Below, one piece after another: positions 1 to 13,400 of a DNA stretch of 64,000 bases. A program made the position numbers and the translations under genes. Under the pieces are notes generated by a model. The model did no database searches. It saw only the letters and a list, made by a program, of their open reading frames with translations, and was not told the origin of the DNA. The stretch is from Camarhynchus parvulus. Its lineage: Eukaryota > Chordata > Aves > Passeriformes > Thraupidae. Within the stretch, counting starts at the first letter, position 1, and each line of letters starts with the position of its first letter. Where the stretch lies: assembly GCF_901933205.1 (NCBI RefSeq), contig NC_044574.1:43371609-43435608 (forward strand). The letters run 5' to 3'.

Positions 1-44
1 GCTCTGAGTGTTACATGTATCTCAACACATGGGCAAAGGCAAAC

Positions 45-60
45 AATTCAAATTTGAATT
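45..60. repeat. 16-bp perfect AT-rich palindrome
   Basis: AATTCAAATTTGAATT is its own reverse complement, and a partial copy (AATTCAAATTTT) follows at once. It is probably a chance AT-rich palindrome or the remains of an old element. No function can be assigned. Confidence 0.6.
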
Positions 61-1465
61 ACAATTCAAATTTTAGTAGAGAGAAACCCTTAATTCCCTG
101 TCAGAGTTGAGGGTGACCAGACTCAGTGCATTATTCACTGAGCATCTGCAGAGGCAGGAGCAGATGTTGCAAATGCTATAGACATGCAACAGCAGGACAG
201 AAATACAAGTACAGGCAGACAGAGCTACAGGCTCTTGGCTCTGCTTGTTGAATGAATACAAACAGTCCTCCAACCCCCATCAGGAGGCTTCCCCTGCATG
301 TCCTGTTACCAACCCAATCTTTTCAAAAACCAACAGAAATTCTCTTACAAACCAAAAGAAATTTAGGGTTTGATAATTTCTTGCCAAATTGGCAATGTTG
401 TTCTTTATACCCTTTCACCATGTAGAAGTTGGCAACAGAAATCCAAATAGAAAAGGTAAAGCTGAAGAAAACATGTAATAAAACTTGTAGTTTTTTGTGT
501 CCCATCCTCAACTGGCCTTCACTCATCTCATGTAGTTTAGGTGCCCTAAATCATACAACACCTTCAGAGCTTTGTCAAAGTGTAATCTGGTGCCAACAAC
601 TTTCCTGCCAGAGCTAACAGGAGAGCATTTGGCAAACACAATGCTTGGGTGGCTAGAAATCACCTTGCAATTTCATCTCAAATATTCGTGGTTAAATAGC
701 TGTAATAAAACGACTTGATCATTCCCTAACAATACCTACAGCATTATTCATACCCAGCCATAATGCACATGTGCAACTCCAAACCTGCATTCCTTGTGAA
801 ATGCCTGCATTTGCAGTGATGATCTGTTGAGGACTAATCCTTGGATGGCAGAGAGCATCCTGGACAATGAGATTATATGAAATTTACATTAATGTAAGCT
901 TCCTAAGGAATTATTTGGAATGGAGATTAGGTAGCTTTATGAATTTAAAACTTCCTTCAGATTTCTTTATCCTCTCACCTCATCTCACAGGGGTTGAAAC
1001 CAGTAGCTTGCACTGGTGCAGCTTCACAAAGAAGATAATTTTGAAAAGTGTTCTTTTGGGAGGAGCTCTGCTAGTGTTCAGAGGCATATTGACCTGCAAG
1101 GATTAGGCACAAATTTGGCAACGTGTGGAAAGCAGCCCATGGGATCCAGCCAGCAGGAGATTTAACTGCTGCTCTGCCTCCCAAGTGGGCTGAGCCAACT
1201 TCTTATTAGGATGCTGACTCCTCAGGCAAGGCACATATTTGTGAGATTACCTCCTCCAAAAGCAGTAATGCAGGTACTGGTTTGCTTTTAATCATTCATC
1301 CTTCTCTCTTCTTCCTGTCTACCATTCCAGTTCCTCAGAGATTAAAAATTCACTGTCAGCCCCCTGCCTGATCTGATCAGTCCCCCAGTTTGGAAACCTG
1401 AGATGGCTCTGTGCAATCCACCCTCCTGATTTACAGCCTTTAAATATTGCACCAGGCTTCCAGGC

Positions 1466-1496
1466 TTTTGTTTTGTTTTGTTTTGTTGGTTTTTTG

Positions 1497-1527
<31 letters not shown>

Positions 1528-1544
1528 GTTGTTGCTGTTGTTGA
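1466..1544. repeat. Low-complexity (GTTTT)n, 29-T run and GTT repeat
   Basis: The tract starts with four GTTTT-type units, passes through a run of 29 consecutive T residues at 1499-1527, and ends in GTTGTTGCTGTTGTTG. Read on the minus strand it looks like CAA repeats followed by a long poly(A). It could be a simple repeat grown by slippage or the tail of a minus-strand retrocopy, but I recognise no retrocopy body beside it. Confidence 0.85.
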
Positions 1545-4500
1545 ATATCCAATCCTTGCATTCTCTAAAAGCATTTCCAGCTCTAATGGGAAAAGAATGA
1601 GTTGTGAACCTGAAATGAATTCCATGTTTCTCTCTGTGTGGAGATAAAATTATAAGAATTTAAACCATGCTGAGATCTGCCCTTACTTATATTTGAGAAG
1701 GGTGTAGACTCAGGGTAGGTGTGGATTGACCTTTGCAGACATGGTAGAAGGCATAAAGCTTCACAATTAAGTACTCAGAACCAAAATGGATTATGAGAGG
1801 AATTATATGTTCACTTCCAGGAAGCTTCTATTTCCTATAGGATCACGTCTACAATTCTTTCTGTCAGGGGTTTCATTAGCAGCCAATAGCTAGGACTGAC
1901 CTCTTTCATTCTTGCTGCATCTGCCTGTGAATGGCTGAATGCCAGGTCTCACAGAATTTTAGTACTGCTTGCCTCTTACCTAGGATACACAGAAGTATAA
2001 AACCTGTACCTTCTGACAGAAGATCAAGCCTCAGAGAGCAGGATGTAGGCAAGGTAGCAGCCTGTCAGAACCCTGATCTTCTCACTTCAGACCACACTTG
2101 GTGCACCTACACTTTAGCACAGGGGTGTGACTGTGGCATGGACAGATGCATAGAAGAGGAACCACAGGACTTAAGGGGTATCAGTCTGTGTACTGCTATT
2201 AGGATGTATAATTGAGCTGCTAGTATATATACTGAAGGATATTTTACTGTCACAACTCTATACAGCAACCAAAAAAACATTTAATAAAGGTGTGCCATCC
2301 TGTACTGCCATCACAGACACTGGTCAACACACGGATCCACCTGAAAATGTGCTGCAGTACATCCAACCCAGCTCTTAGAAAAGGATTTCTCCCCATACCA
2401 GACTCAATCAGAAGGCCAAATTTATGATCTTTTTTTTTCCATGTAGTCTTTGCAGCACTACAGTCAGCTATACTGAACTAAAAGTTAGATTTAAACACAG
2501 GGTGTTGAGAAGCAATGCTTTCTGCCACAAATGCCCTCAGCATATCCCTCCTTGGGTTGTGACTGATGGCATTTTGGATGCATATCACCAAAAAATTCTA
2601 TCATCTGTATGAGGACTTGGTCAGAGATTAAATACACCCTGTGTTGAGATGGGGTTTTCAGAGAAATACGAATTGTAGGCAAGACACAACTCACATTTCC
2701 ATCTGAAAATGAGGCTGCAGATACATAGTTTTCCAGGTTTCAGCATGGTTTCTGATTTCAGATTCTAGACAACAGTGTAAAATTTCCGAAACAGCTTCCT
2801 TGGCACTGCAAAGGCTGTTTAAAACTTTTTGAGTTAGCAATATGTGGGTTTAGTATAATCCCCCTGACAAAGGGATGTATCACATATTAGCAGCTGTGAT
2901 GGTCAAACCAGTATTAACAATGTAATGCCATATATAAAGTGATTTAACTGAATATTTTTTAAAAATATGTGTTTCAAAACCATGTTTATTTTCTAATAAT
3001 CAGCTATGTTTCATTGCTTCAGTCCTAGTTTCCACTTGCATAGTGGAGCAGACAAAATGCCTTCAGGACCACTAACATATTTTGATTCAGGGGCCTGAAG
3101 TTAAACAGGCACAGGCTCAAACCACAGGCTGAGATGCTTCCAAACAGCCTTAATTTAGCGTCTCACTTGCACACACATTATAAATACAGTCTCTCTGCAG
3201 ACTATCACACTTTTTTTCCTTTAATATCTGTCTGGTTTAAAGCTGGATGCTGTTTCTTTAATTCTACTGGGACTATTTATATGCTTAAATATGTCCTCAA
3301 ATTCTGCAGAGCTGGACTATGACAGGACTGGAGGCTGCTTCCATGTTTTAAATGTTGGTTCATAACACCACACTAGAACTGAGCACTTGGGTTAGGTCCT
3401 TCAAAGGTATTTAAATTACAAACTATGGAAAATAAATTTTTCAAATTATCTAGGAACAAAATTTGCGCCAGATCAGATATCCATACTCTTAAATGTAGTT
3501 AGTGGTTATTTGCACTTTTAGGTATCTGAGAAGCTTTAAAAAGGCTTGTCTTTAATGTTTCCTTAGAGTCTGGACTCTATATAAACTATTTGTGGACTAA
3601 AGTTCAGTAATTACAGTGAAAATATGCAAAGGAAAAACTCAACAACATTTAATTTAAGAACAGAAAAAGTAACCTAGATGGGAGGATCAAATGAGAGCTG
3701 CCACAGCCTAAAAAAGTATCAAGCAACATTTAAGCAGCATTATTTTAGGACATCAAGGATTATCTTCAGATACTTTAGGTGTGGCTGGAAAAATCTTAGT
3801 ACTCACATTACAATTTGGATGTGCTGGTGTGTTTTTTTATGGTCTAGTATTCCTGAAGGAATGTGCTTTTCAGATTTTATTCTCTTCTTATGAATTGCTC
3901 ACAGCTGAGAAAATACCTCCAGACATCCAGCTGAAGCACCCTAAAAATGAAAGTAAGGAGAATTTTAAAATATGTACTTTACTTTCCCTTAAGCACCTTG
4001 TCTCTCTACTCTTCATTTTACTAAATCCCCAGTGATTGCACTCAGGACAGATTTCTGTTTGGTTTTCAATCCTTTACTCCATCAATCTCACGTCTTGTTA
4101 TCTCTTTAAAAGAAATATTTCAATATCTACAGAGCACTGTGGGTTTTTTCAAGCCAGATCTTAAGCTAGCATTGACTTGTAAGTGACAACTACTGAGCAG
4201 GCACCTCCGTGTAAGCCACGCAGCGCTGACGTTTCCTGGGAAGATCATTCACCGGCTGACAGCTTTTTCCCCATTTAAGTTGCTGCCCATGCATCTACCA
4301 AGTGAGCTGGCACATGAAAGCCTGTGACCAGACAAGGCTCTGATCCGTGTGTGGGACACCCAGGATGTGTTTCTTCTCTCGCTCCCAGGAGCAGCCACAG
4401 GGAATTTCCATTCTCTGAATTTTTTTTTCCTAAATGGCACAGATACTCCTTTTAGCATGACAGTTGTATTGTCTGCCATGTGTGTGTCTGTGCTGGGAGG

Positions 4501-6175
4501 TCTGCTGCTCTCCTGTGCCTGTGCAGCCATTTCTGTACAAAACAGCTTTATTCCCAATACCAGAGACCCAGGAGTCAGCTCCTGTTCTAAACAGGCTTTT
4601 GAACACACTCCCATCCCTCTGTGAGCCATCTCAAGCAAATTAATTCTTCCTAGCTTATTACATGGCTCATCTTTTGGGGTCTGCTTCTGGTCAGATGCAT
4701 TCCTCAACCCCTGACTGAGAGTGGAAGGGGATCCTCTCCTGACAGCTGACTTGCAGTGCCCAATGATCCATTTGTTCCTTTAACTAGGACTTGGATTGTT
4801 TACATCAGCTGTATACTTAATACAGGTTTGGGATACTGCAACCCTACAGAAAATTTATATTTCCATTTATATAATTTCAGTCTCTAATTCCAGCTTAAAC
4901 CCTAATACAACATGTGCATAATTATTTTCAAAGAATTAAACAAACCTTTGACTAATAAATCCCCATGCTGTTCCACAAAGAAGTGAAAGCCTGATTTACT
5001 CATAAATAAAAGGTCAGGAAGGTGACCCAAGCTCTTTTAAAAACTGATGGGTTTTATTTCAGTTTCATTCCAGCACTGGCCTCAGAAGAACAAAATATAA
5101 AAGATTAATAAATTGTAAATTTCTCTCACAGTAGTGGTACGTTACAATGAATAAAAGTGCCTGAAAACTCGATTCTCAGAATTGAATTGTTCAGGCTTTG
5201 TCTTCTTGTCTGAGATGCTCATGGCTTCATGTCTCATAAGGATGCTCTGAACAATTTTGAATATAAGTGGGGCACAGCATCCTGGCCCAAAACACTAGGT
5301 TTTCCCTGTTAAAACAACAGTTTTGGGAGCAGAAAAGGGTACAACCTCTGTTGATGCCCAGGAACACTCCAAAGTTACCAAGTTAGGAGAAAGCACAAAT
5401 TATTTACCTACCAAAAGGAATATGAAGCTGGTAGCATTGAGGTAAGTGCAGGCTTTTAAAAAAGAAAACAAACAAACAAACCCTAAAGTTGTACTTTGGG
5501 GGGTTCATCCCACCTTTATCCAGCCTACATTGAGACAGAGACAGACTCATGGAGTCCCACCTAGACTTCAATGATAGGAGTCTAGGAAGGTTGTTGTGTG
5601 AAGGATTTTATGGGTGAATCCCCACTAGTCTACAGGAAAGCTCTGCTGGGTACTACCTACATCAGCTAGTAATTGTGTCTCTCTTGTGGTCAGATAACAA
5701 GATCACTTTGCTGACCAGACATTGTCCTTTTGGAAGTGCTGTTTCAGCTGTGGATTTTGCCTGAGGGAAAGCTGAGCTTCCAGGAGGACACATCTTTCAA
5801 AACACAGTCAGTACTACAACAGAATGGAGGCATCATCTATTTTTAGGAATTTACATAAGTCACAAGTAATTCAGCAATCTTTTGGCAAGTGCAAAATGTA
5901 TAATCTATGTACTGCTTTCCCAAAAATTAGTAGAAACAAAGTGTGCACATACACTATATGTCTGCCAGTGCTCTCAATGCACCCAGAGGCCTCTTCCATT
6001 TTAGAGATTTTCAATCTTGGAAGTCTCTATTTAAGTATATTTTTTATTTTGTTAAAGGAAACTTAGATGCAAACATCTGGATATTTTCAATTTTAGTTTT
6101 TGTATTTTATTTCTGTTCGTATTGAAGTATCCAAAATATTGTCAGCATGAAATAACAGCCTGTGTTATGTATGTG

Positions 6176-6209
6176 GAAAAAAAAAGAAAAAGAAAATAAA
6201 AGAAAATTA
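6176..6209 (+). repeat. A-rich simple repeat
   Basis: A purine tract of A runs separated by single G or T residues (AAAAAGAAAAAGAAAATAAAAG type). No adjacent retroelement body was recognised. Confidence 0.7.
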
Positions 6210-9200
6210 CAAGTCCAGTTAAGCAAAGAGATTCTTAAAACTGGCAGATACTTGTTTTTATGCTTTTATTGTCATTCTATTTTAGTTTTATTACATTGTC
6301 CCAGTTAGGGATAATCATTGTTCTAAGCTTTGTTCTAATTTATACTGGTGGCATTGGTTTCAGAAAGATTGAAAAGATTGAAAGATTCTGGTTTTTCCTG
6401 AAGCACCTCTGTGTCTGAAATAAAATGTAACTTCTCCTTTCATATAATCTAGATTTGAATTTGTTGGAAAGGGAGCTTTGTCATCTGCAACTTAATCAGG
6501 CATTGCTTGCTCTGAAACAAGTGCAATGGTGGATGCAGTTCCAGATGCCCATGAGATTTCCACACAAGGATGGATTTTACCCTTGATTCTGCAAATCTGA
6601 CTTCGCTCAGCAGCCCACAGAAGTGCCATTGCAGCTGACACTCTGGCTGACTCCAGAAGATCCCTGTGGGCTTTGCACAAACTCTTTTGCTTTGATCTTT
6701 GTTTCTTTTTAAAATGTTGTAGTCAATTGCAATACACTGCTATTTTCCATTCTTTCACAGCAACTTGTGGGAAAATTTTATCTGTCCTTTCTCAACATAT
6801 GTCAGAGACAGAAACAAGTCATTAAGGGACTAGTAGAACTTGGCTGGTTCTAGTCCCTGCCTGCACTTCAGAGCAGGTGGATTAGCTGCTCAGGAGTGCA
6901 GCAGACAAGCTGTGCTAGCAGGTTTGTAATAAATGCCCTGTAACTAACCATCAACTTGCCACATCACTTGAAAAATTTAGCTGTTGTTCTCACAGGAAAA
7001 AGGAACTAGAAGAGCGCCAGCCAAGTGGCTGCAGCATTGGAATACATTTCTGTTTTTCTGCAAATGTCCCTCTGATGACATCCTGTAATCTCAGTGATGC
7101 AAATCCTTCTCTATTAGGGAACAACATCAGCAAACAGACTAGCTTTGTGCTCAGAAATGCCCTTTACACTCTAAAAACCAATGAAACAGTTAACATTGAA
7201 CATGCACAAATGTTTCCAGATGGGTAACATACATTGTAAGCACCCTGAAAATTTAGTGGTTTTACCTGTGAAAAGACATTTCTTTTTGCTAAGGTGCATT
7301 GTGGATCCTAGTAAATGCACTAAGGCCTATGAAATTATCAGATACAATCCACCCCTCTCACAAAACCATCCATGAGTGAAGCTACATGGGTTTCCAAATG
7401 CCCAAGTTTGTTTTGCAGCAAAGTTGTCAGTACAGCTTTTGGTTTCTGTATTCCAACTATGAAGAGAGATGCATGAGGCTGAAGACAACAACAAGGCAAA
7501 GGTACCAACCTTGCTTCCCAGGCAGGCCAAAGGGAGCCTGCTGGGAGTACTTCAGGGGAGCACCATCCCAGTGCTGCTGGGCACAGTCCGAGGTAACTGC
7601 CCATGCTTGAGAGTCTGATTTGTCAGCATCCAAAATACCTCATTCCTCCTTCTCTACAATTAAAAAAAAAATTAGGATAGTCAAATGCATGCCAAACCAC
7701 CTTTGTATGCCTCTAAAATCTTATTTAAAAGGTACTGTGGCCAAGAGTCACATTTCCTGTACTTCTGTACTTTTATTTGCCTTAGAAATCATACTAGTGT
7801 ACATAGCAGTAGATGGCTATCTTGCTTTCAAGGGGCAGTGATGAGTTGTTAGCCAAATATTTGTCAATAACAGTTGATGGGAACTTGAGGAGAAATGCTA
7901 CAACCTATGTAGAAAGACTGAAAGGGGAAAGAGAAAAGTATATAGTTATTTAAATTAGAAATATGGTGTAAAAATGCAGCAAAGATACAAAACAAAAACA
8001 AATCCTTTCCTGTTTTCCCTTCCAGTTTCTCTCTCTAGGTTTATGTTTTTGTAATGGATGAGCGAGCTGGGCTGAGTCTACACAATGGGGCAAAACCACA
8101 AATATGCAGGGCAGGATAAATCAGAAGAACATGTGTGCAGCCCATGTGGTATTAGAGTGGCAAAGCTGGGAAGGAAACGGGGAAGAAATAGAAAGGAGTA
8201 TAGCATATCTTTTCTGTACATTAAAACAATGAAAATACAGTTAAATATTAATACTTTGCCTACTGTTGACTAAAGTTCAAGGAAAGCTGAAGATGGACAA
8301 TAGTGCCAGCCTTGGGATTTGAGATCCTGCTCCTGAAAACACAGACAGGCCTTGCCTTTGCTGGCCACCAGCCCATTATCAGTTTTCCTATTGCCAGACG
8401 AGACAAAATCACCTCTGAGCACAGATCGTTAGCCTCAATTTCTGGACTTCCATCATTCAAACAATCTATGTCAATTAGACACTATTACTAATCCTTGGAG
8501 TTTCTGTCATTTTTAAATGGAAAAATCTTAAAAGTATTGACAAGTTTCACCTCTGACACTTGTGTCTGATAAGTGTTATTGTGTATGATTCTGACACCAT
8601 ATTAAAGAATATCTCCTAGAAATATTTGATTTGTTGGTCAGTGTACTGGCTTCAAAACTCAGAGCTCCTCTTTATCTACTTGTAGGTGCAAATGTTGCTA
8701 CTTTGCTTTTCCCCTCACTATTTTATGATATACTTACATTGCCAATACTAAGCAACCAGATTTTTAGTTAACTGTATCATTCAAGGGGCTTAAATCTATC
8801 AACAAGCTGGTCATTAAATGAATCACTGACCTATTTCTCAGCTACTCAAGCTAAATAACCTAAAACTGATGACCTATAAAAGCATCAGTGTGTTAAGAAA
8901 AATTATTAGCTGGAGAAGCACAGCAGCAATTGATCACTCCCCACCAATCTGAACAGAAAGATTCACCAGCTTCGACAAATTCCAGAACTCAACAAATTCT
9001 GACAAGAAATCAGATTTTGACAGACTGATGTCCAGAGGAAATACTATGAAGCTCCTACACAGTCATCATTCAACCCTCCTTTCTTAGATTACTATTGGAA
9101 AATGTTATGCAAGTATTTAAAGTGGCTTTTACCTGGGATACTCCAGAGTAAAACCTGGAGTGCAGACTCTCCTCAGCTCAGAGAGATTAATTTTAGACCT

Positions 9201-10167
9201 AGTACTTATTTCTACAGTGGAACAACCCAATTCTGTGATCCAACCATTCTCCCTGCTTGGGTACATGTATTGTTTAGATCCAGATCCAAATCCTGAGCCC
9301 TGGCTAGACCCACCCTACACAGCAAGAAGATTGAAAATGTTTGGTTTAATTTTTAAGTTCTCCATTGCTCTTACCTACAGAGCACCACCCAACAGGAAAC
9401 ACGTGGAAGCTCCTGGCCAGCTCATGTTTCTGAGTGTGTGGACAGTGATGGGGTGGTGGGAACAGAGGACAGACCAGTGTCTGGGGGGACAACAGCCAAG
9501 GTCTTCACACCCAGACAGAGACTGCCAAGGGGGAGCAAAAATAAAGAGGAGTCAGGAAGGGAGGCAGGATTACCTTCCCCTTGCCACGTCACATAACCGT
9601 GGCACTGGGGGCCCCCATGCCAGGCCCTGCATCCTGATGGGGACTGAAACCTTCTGTCCCCTGTCATTTGCAGACATCATCACACCGGTGTCTCAGCAGT
9701 TTCTCACTAAGCCACCTGCTCGTAACAAAAAAATTATGTGGTTTTCTGCTTTTTCCTCTCCCTCTGCACGAACCAGCCCAGAATACTCAGTTATAGGCTC
9801 CAAAGAGAGCCAGCCATTCATCCCATTTGCTGAAGACAGCCCACTTGGGGGCTGCCTTTTGGGACTGTAAGTGCATGCAGTCTCCCACCCCAATGTGGGG
9901 AGAATGGCTTGAAAACCAAGGCAAGAGGGGAGGCACTATTGAAATTTTCTTGCTTAATCACCCTGAAAAGTGACATAAAACCTTCCTGCTAACATACATT
10001 TATGAAGTTTTGTGTCTGATCTGTATTTGTATGATCTGTGGCACTGTGTGTAGATGAAGATAGAAGGTGGTAAAGTCAGGAGTGAAAGGAGAGGAAGAGA
10101 GCGGGAGCTCTCTCATCTACAGCATAAAGGTGCCTCAGTCAAGTGTGTGCCTGAAGAGCAACTTCTG

Positions 10168-10190
10168 TTTTTTTTTTCTTCTTTCTTTTG
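10168..10190 (+). repeat. Pyrimidine tract in the TMEM154 promoter region
   Basis: A run of T with interspersed C lies about 190 bp upstream of the TMEM154 start codon. Such tracts are common near promoters, and no specific role can be assigned. Confidence 0.5.
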
Positions 10191-10199
10191 CAATCATTG

Positions 10200-10375
10200 C
10201 TCGCTTGACAGGCCCAGACGGAATTACATCACTTCCTAAAACCCATCAAAGAGAGTCCATCTCCTGAAGAAATGCAGCTCAGATGCTCCCCGGCAGGAAG
10301 CAGGAAATGTAGATGTTCGGGTGCAGCCGGGCGGCTGCGGGAGCGCCCCTCAGGTGGGAGCGCTGCCGGGGCAGC
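10200..10375 (+). promoter_or_regulatory. TMEM154: Probable TMEM154 promoter and 5' UTR
   Basis: The segment directly upstream of exon 1 rises in GC and CpG content toward the start codon and has no evident TATA box. It contains ETS-type GGAA cores: CACTTCCT at 10230-10237 (AGGAAGTG on the other strand) and a doubled AGGAAGCAGGAAATG at 10295-10309. ETS factors such as PU.1 drive many TATA-less leukocyte promoters, which would suit a gene reported in immune cells. That link is inference. Small upstream ATGs lie at 10272, 10307 and 10313. The transcription start is not determined. Confidence 0.45.
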
Positions 10376-10442
10376 ATGCGGAGCCCCGGGATCCTCACCC
10401 TGCTCTCGGCCCTGGCGCTGGCTGCGGGATCTGCCGGCTCTG
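10376..10442 (+). CDS. TMEM154: TMEM154 coding exon 1 (signal peptide)
   Basis: Encodes MRSPGILTLLSALALAAG and the following SAGS, a classic signal peptide: short N-region, Leu/Ala-rich core and small residues before a predicted cleavage near residues 18-22. It ends TCT G|GTGAGT, a consensus donor, leaving phase 1. The ATG at 10376 (context GGGCAGCATGC) was chosen because it starts the signal peptide. An in-frame ATG at 10313 would add 21 Arg-rich residues in front. Confidence 0.85.
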
Positions 10443-13400
10443 GTGAGTAGGAGAGCGCCTTTCCCTGCCGAGGTGGGACCGCGTGTCTTGCCTGCAGCAA
10501 TGGGACCAAGTTGAAGGGCAACACCCTCCAAACTGAGCACGGGGAGGAGATCTGTGGGGACTTGCTCTCTGCTGCTTTTTGCTGTGTTTACCCTCTCTGT
10601 TTCCAGTTGCCTCTTTTTTCAAAGCTTTGACTTTTTTTTCCCCTTAGACCTATCCCCGAACAGCAGCAAACAAATCCTACAATTGCAAACTTTCCCTAAA
10701 TTGCAGGAGTGTAGAGAACGGGAGTTTCCATGTTGACCCATTAGGCATTTTGCTCCTAATTTTAGTTATTTTTTGAACTTTTTTAAACCCCACACCCATA
10801 CCATCAGTGTTTAATAGCGAAGTTAAAGGCAAAGCACTGCTTCCATTCAAAAGGTGACTGCCGATTTCCGCAGCCCCGGTGCACTGAAACTAGTTTAACA
10901 AAAGAGCAGCCGGTTCCGGAGATAAATATTTTGAACTCTCAGCTGCAGAACAAAGTGACTGGCACCATGGACCTAGATTCTGACCCTCTGAAGAGAAGAA
11001 CCATGAGTGGAAAAGCAGCTTGTGACAAAATGCTGAGGCACTGGGGTGTCGTTGCAGGGACTCTCGCTTGTTTGTAGGGGTCATTGGTTCCACTGGCGTT
11101 TTGGCAGCCAGCAGCTGAAGAAGACAGGCAGCTCTTGTAGTGAAACCTTGCCGAGGCAGTGCTTGTAAGCCTGTTGGGGTCAAACAAATCCCTGCCAAAG
11201 TGCCTTGGTATGGACTAGAAGTGTTTGCTGCCTCTGTGTTGCTGTAGCGAGCAGGAGCTCTACAGAAGGCAGGGAAAGAATGGTCACTCTCAGATATCAC
11301 TGGACTTCTCTTAATGTCCTAAAATGCACTGCTGGAATCGGTGTTTTGGTGTGAGTGCTTTTTCCCTGAAAAGCAGTACTCTAAGCAGGGTTAGAGCTGG
11401 GCTGCAGGCTCCTGGCGTGCTGCTGAGCTGCTTGCACTTAGGAGACTTGCTTAGCTGTACGAGCGAGCTAAGCGAGGTGTAAAATGGTTTGGGTTTGGCT
11501 GTGTTACTACAGCCCTGCTGCACTGCAGACACGTTAGGAAAATATGCTGCAAGCACTGAGTGCAGCTTACAATCAAAGCAGTCAGAGGAACAAAAATCCT
11601 GCCATGGGCAGAGCTAAACAGAGGTCCCAGGGAAATGGAGGAGTACAATGAAGGCATGAAGGCAATGCAGAGTGATCAGGCTCCTGCTTCTCTAGCTCAT
11701 GTGCAGGGTACTGAGAGCTATGATTTCACCACCACGTCCTCCACCATGGGGCGGGGGGGACATCTTAGCCCAGGGTCCCTCAGCTCATGAATGGGTGCAC
11801 TCCGCCCTTCTCTGCAATGGGCATTAGGGGCTGCAGGAAGTGCCAGACAGATGTCACACACCAGTGTGTGACACTCCCCACTTCCTACCAGTAGGTCCAC
11901 TTTCAAATTCTGGTTGATTTTGGAACAGTTCCTCTTTGGGAGTGAGTCAGTCCTGCCAGAGCCCTCCCCAAACCCTGTCAGCTCTGACTCTACAGAGCCA
12001 ATCCACACTCCTAGAGGAAGGGGAGGAGAGCACCCACCTTTGCTCTCCATACAAAGGCAGTTTTTGCTTATTCAACCAGCTCCAAATGTACCTGGGGGCT
12101 TACTCTGACTGTGGGTGTGGAACGGGGAAGTTGTGAACCTGAGCCTTGGGGGGGAAATGAAACTGGTGGGGGGAAGGTTTATGTAGTGCTTATGTACCCC
12201 ATAGGCACTGGTGGGTCAGGAACCACTCTGCTGAGGGCAGCCTCTCAGGGAGATCCTTTGCTCTCACCCTTCCTTGCTCACAGATCAACAGGGCAGGACC
12301 TTTAAGGGAGCTTTTTCACCTTTTGCCAGACACAGTCTTCACCTTTTAAGCAGTGTACTGTCTAGAGACCATTCAGAAAATAGGCAAACAGAGTATGATT
12401 AAATCTTGCAGCACAGACAGATTAAAGTCTTTATAAGTCCTGTTCACATACCATGCCAGAACCTCGTAAAAGCCTAGCCTTGCCTTTTGGATTATGATTT
12501 ATGGATGCTTTTCTCCCTGTGATGCTACAATCACTCTAATCCAGTAGCTCTAAGAGCATTCCTGAGATCTCAGCCCTGGGTGCTGGCCTTCTCCCAGCTC
12601 CATACTGAGAGGACATTGGGATTTGCACCAGTTCCCTTCCTCTTGCTTTAATGCAGTCAGGAAGCCGTACAGGTAACAGTGCAGGGCATGATCTCTGCTG
12701 TAGGGGATGGTACTCACTGCTCAGCCTCGCAGCAGCCCTGAAGACCTACCTAGGTGTGTGTGCTGACCCTAGTAACAAGCATTAAGACCCTTACTATAGC
12801 TTATAGGAACATGCTCTGATCCTTGAGTCATTTCCCACGCTAGGCCATCTCCCACTGCGTTCAGTGAAACAGGCGGGAAATTGCAGCATAAGTGGCCTGA
12901 CATGGGGAGCAAGAAAATATGTGAGGGAGAGGAGCAGTAAAATATGTAATATCACCAAGTGAAGAGCTGAGGTGCTTGCAGGTAGTGCTCTATTATGTCT
13001 GTGTCTCTGTGCTATTGTTTTGAATTGTCATTCAGAGAAACATTGCTATCAAAGATCTAGATATTCAACAGCTTGTACCATGAGCACAGGCAGTGACTCT
13101 CTCCTGGCAGAGAAGGGTCTTTTAGGCTGCCTCCCCTGCAAAGTCAGGTCTCTAATGGAGTAATAATTTTGACCTGTTCCCCCCTCGAGTAATGAACTGA
13201 GAATGGGCTTGAACCTGTTACAATCACCTGTTAAAATTTTCTAGCAAAGCAAAACAACAATGTAAGAAATGAGGATTTGCTACATTTTCTCTTTCCAAAG
13301 TACAGTGCCCTAAAAAGCAGATGAAAAATCCTTTCTACTGAACACATCGACTCCTCCTATATATTTACTGCCATTCCTCCATTTTAGCCACACACACAAA

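Larger units (their letters stand above)
1..10200. other. Gene-free upstream DNA
   Basis: I see no supportable gene in this stretch. It is AT-rich, and open frames on both strands are short or lack an ATG, splice-site context and recognisable protein motifs. It holds low-complexity tracts (the 29-T run near 1.5 kb, an A-rich tract near 6.18 kb, a CAAA tract near 5.47 kb) and a 16-bp perfect palindrome at 45-60. In mammals the DNA upstream of TMEM154 leads toward TIGD4 and ARFIP1, but no exon of either was recognised here. Confidence 0.6.

Noticed and set aside
4249..4707. 152-codon minus-strand frame
   Set aside because: No recognisable domain, no splice or promoter context, and an overlapping open frame on the other strand. 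Likely chance.
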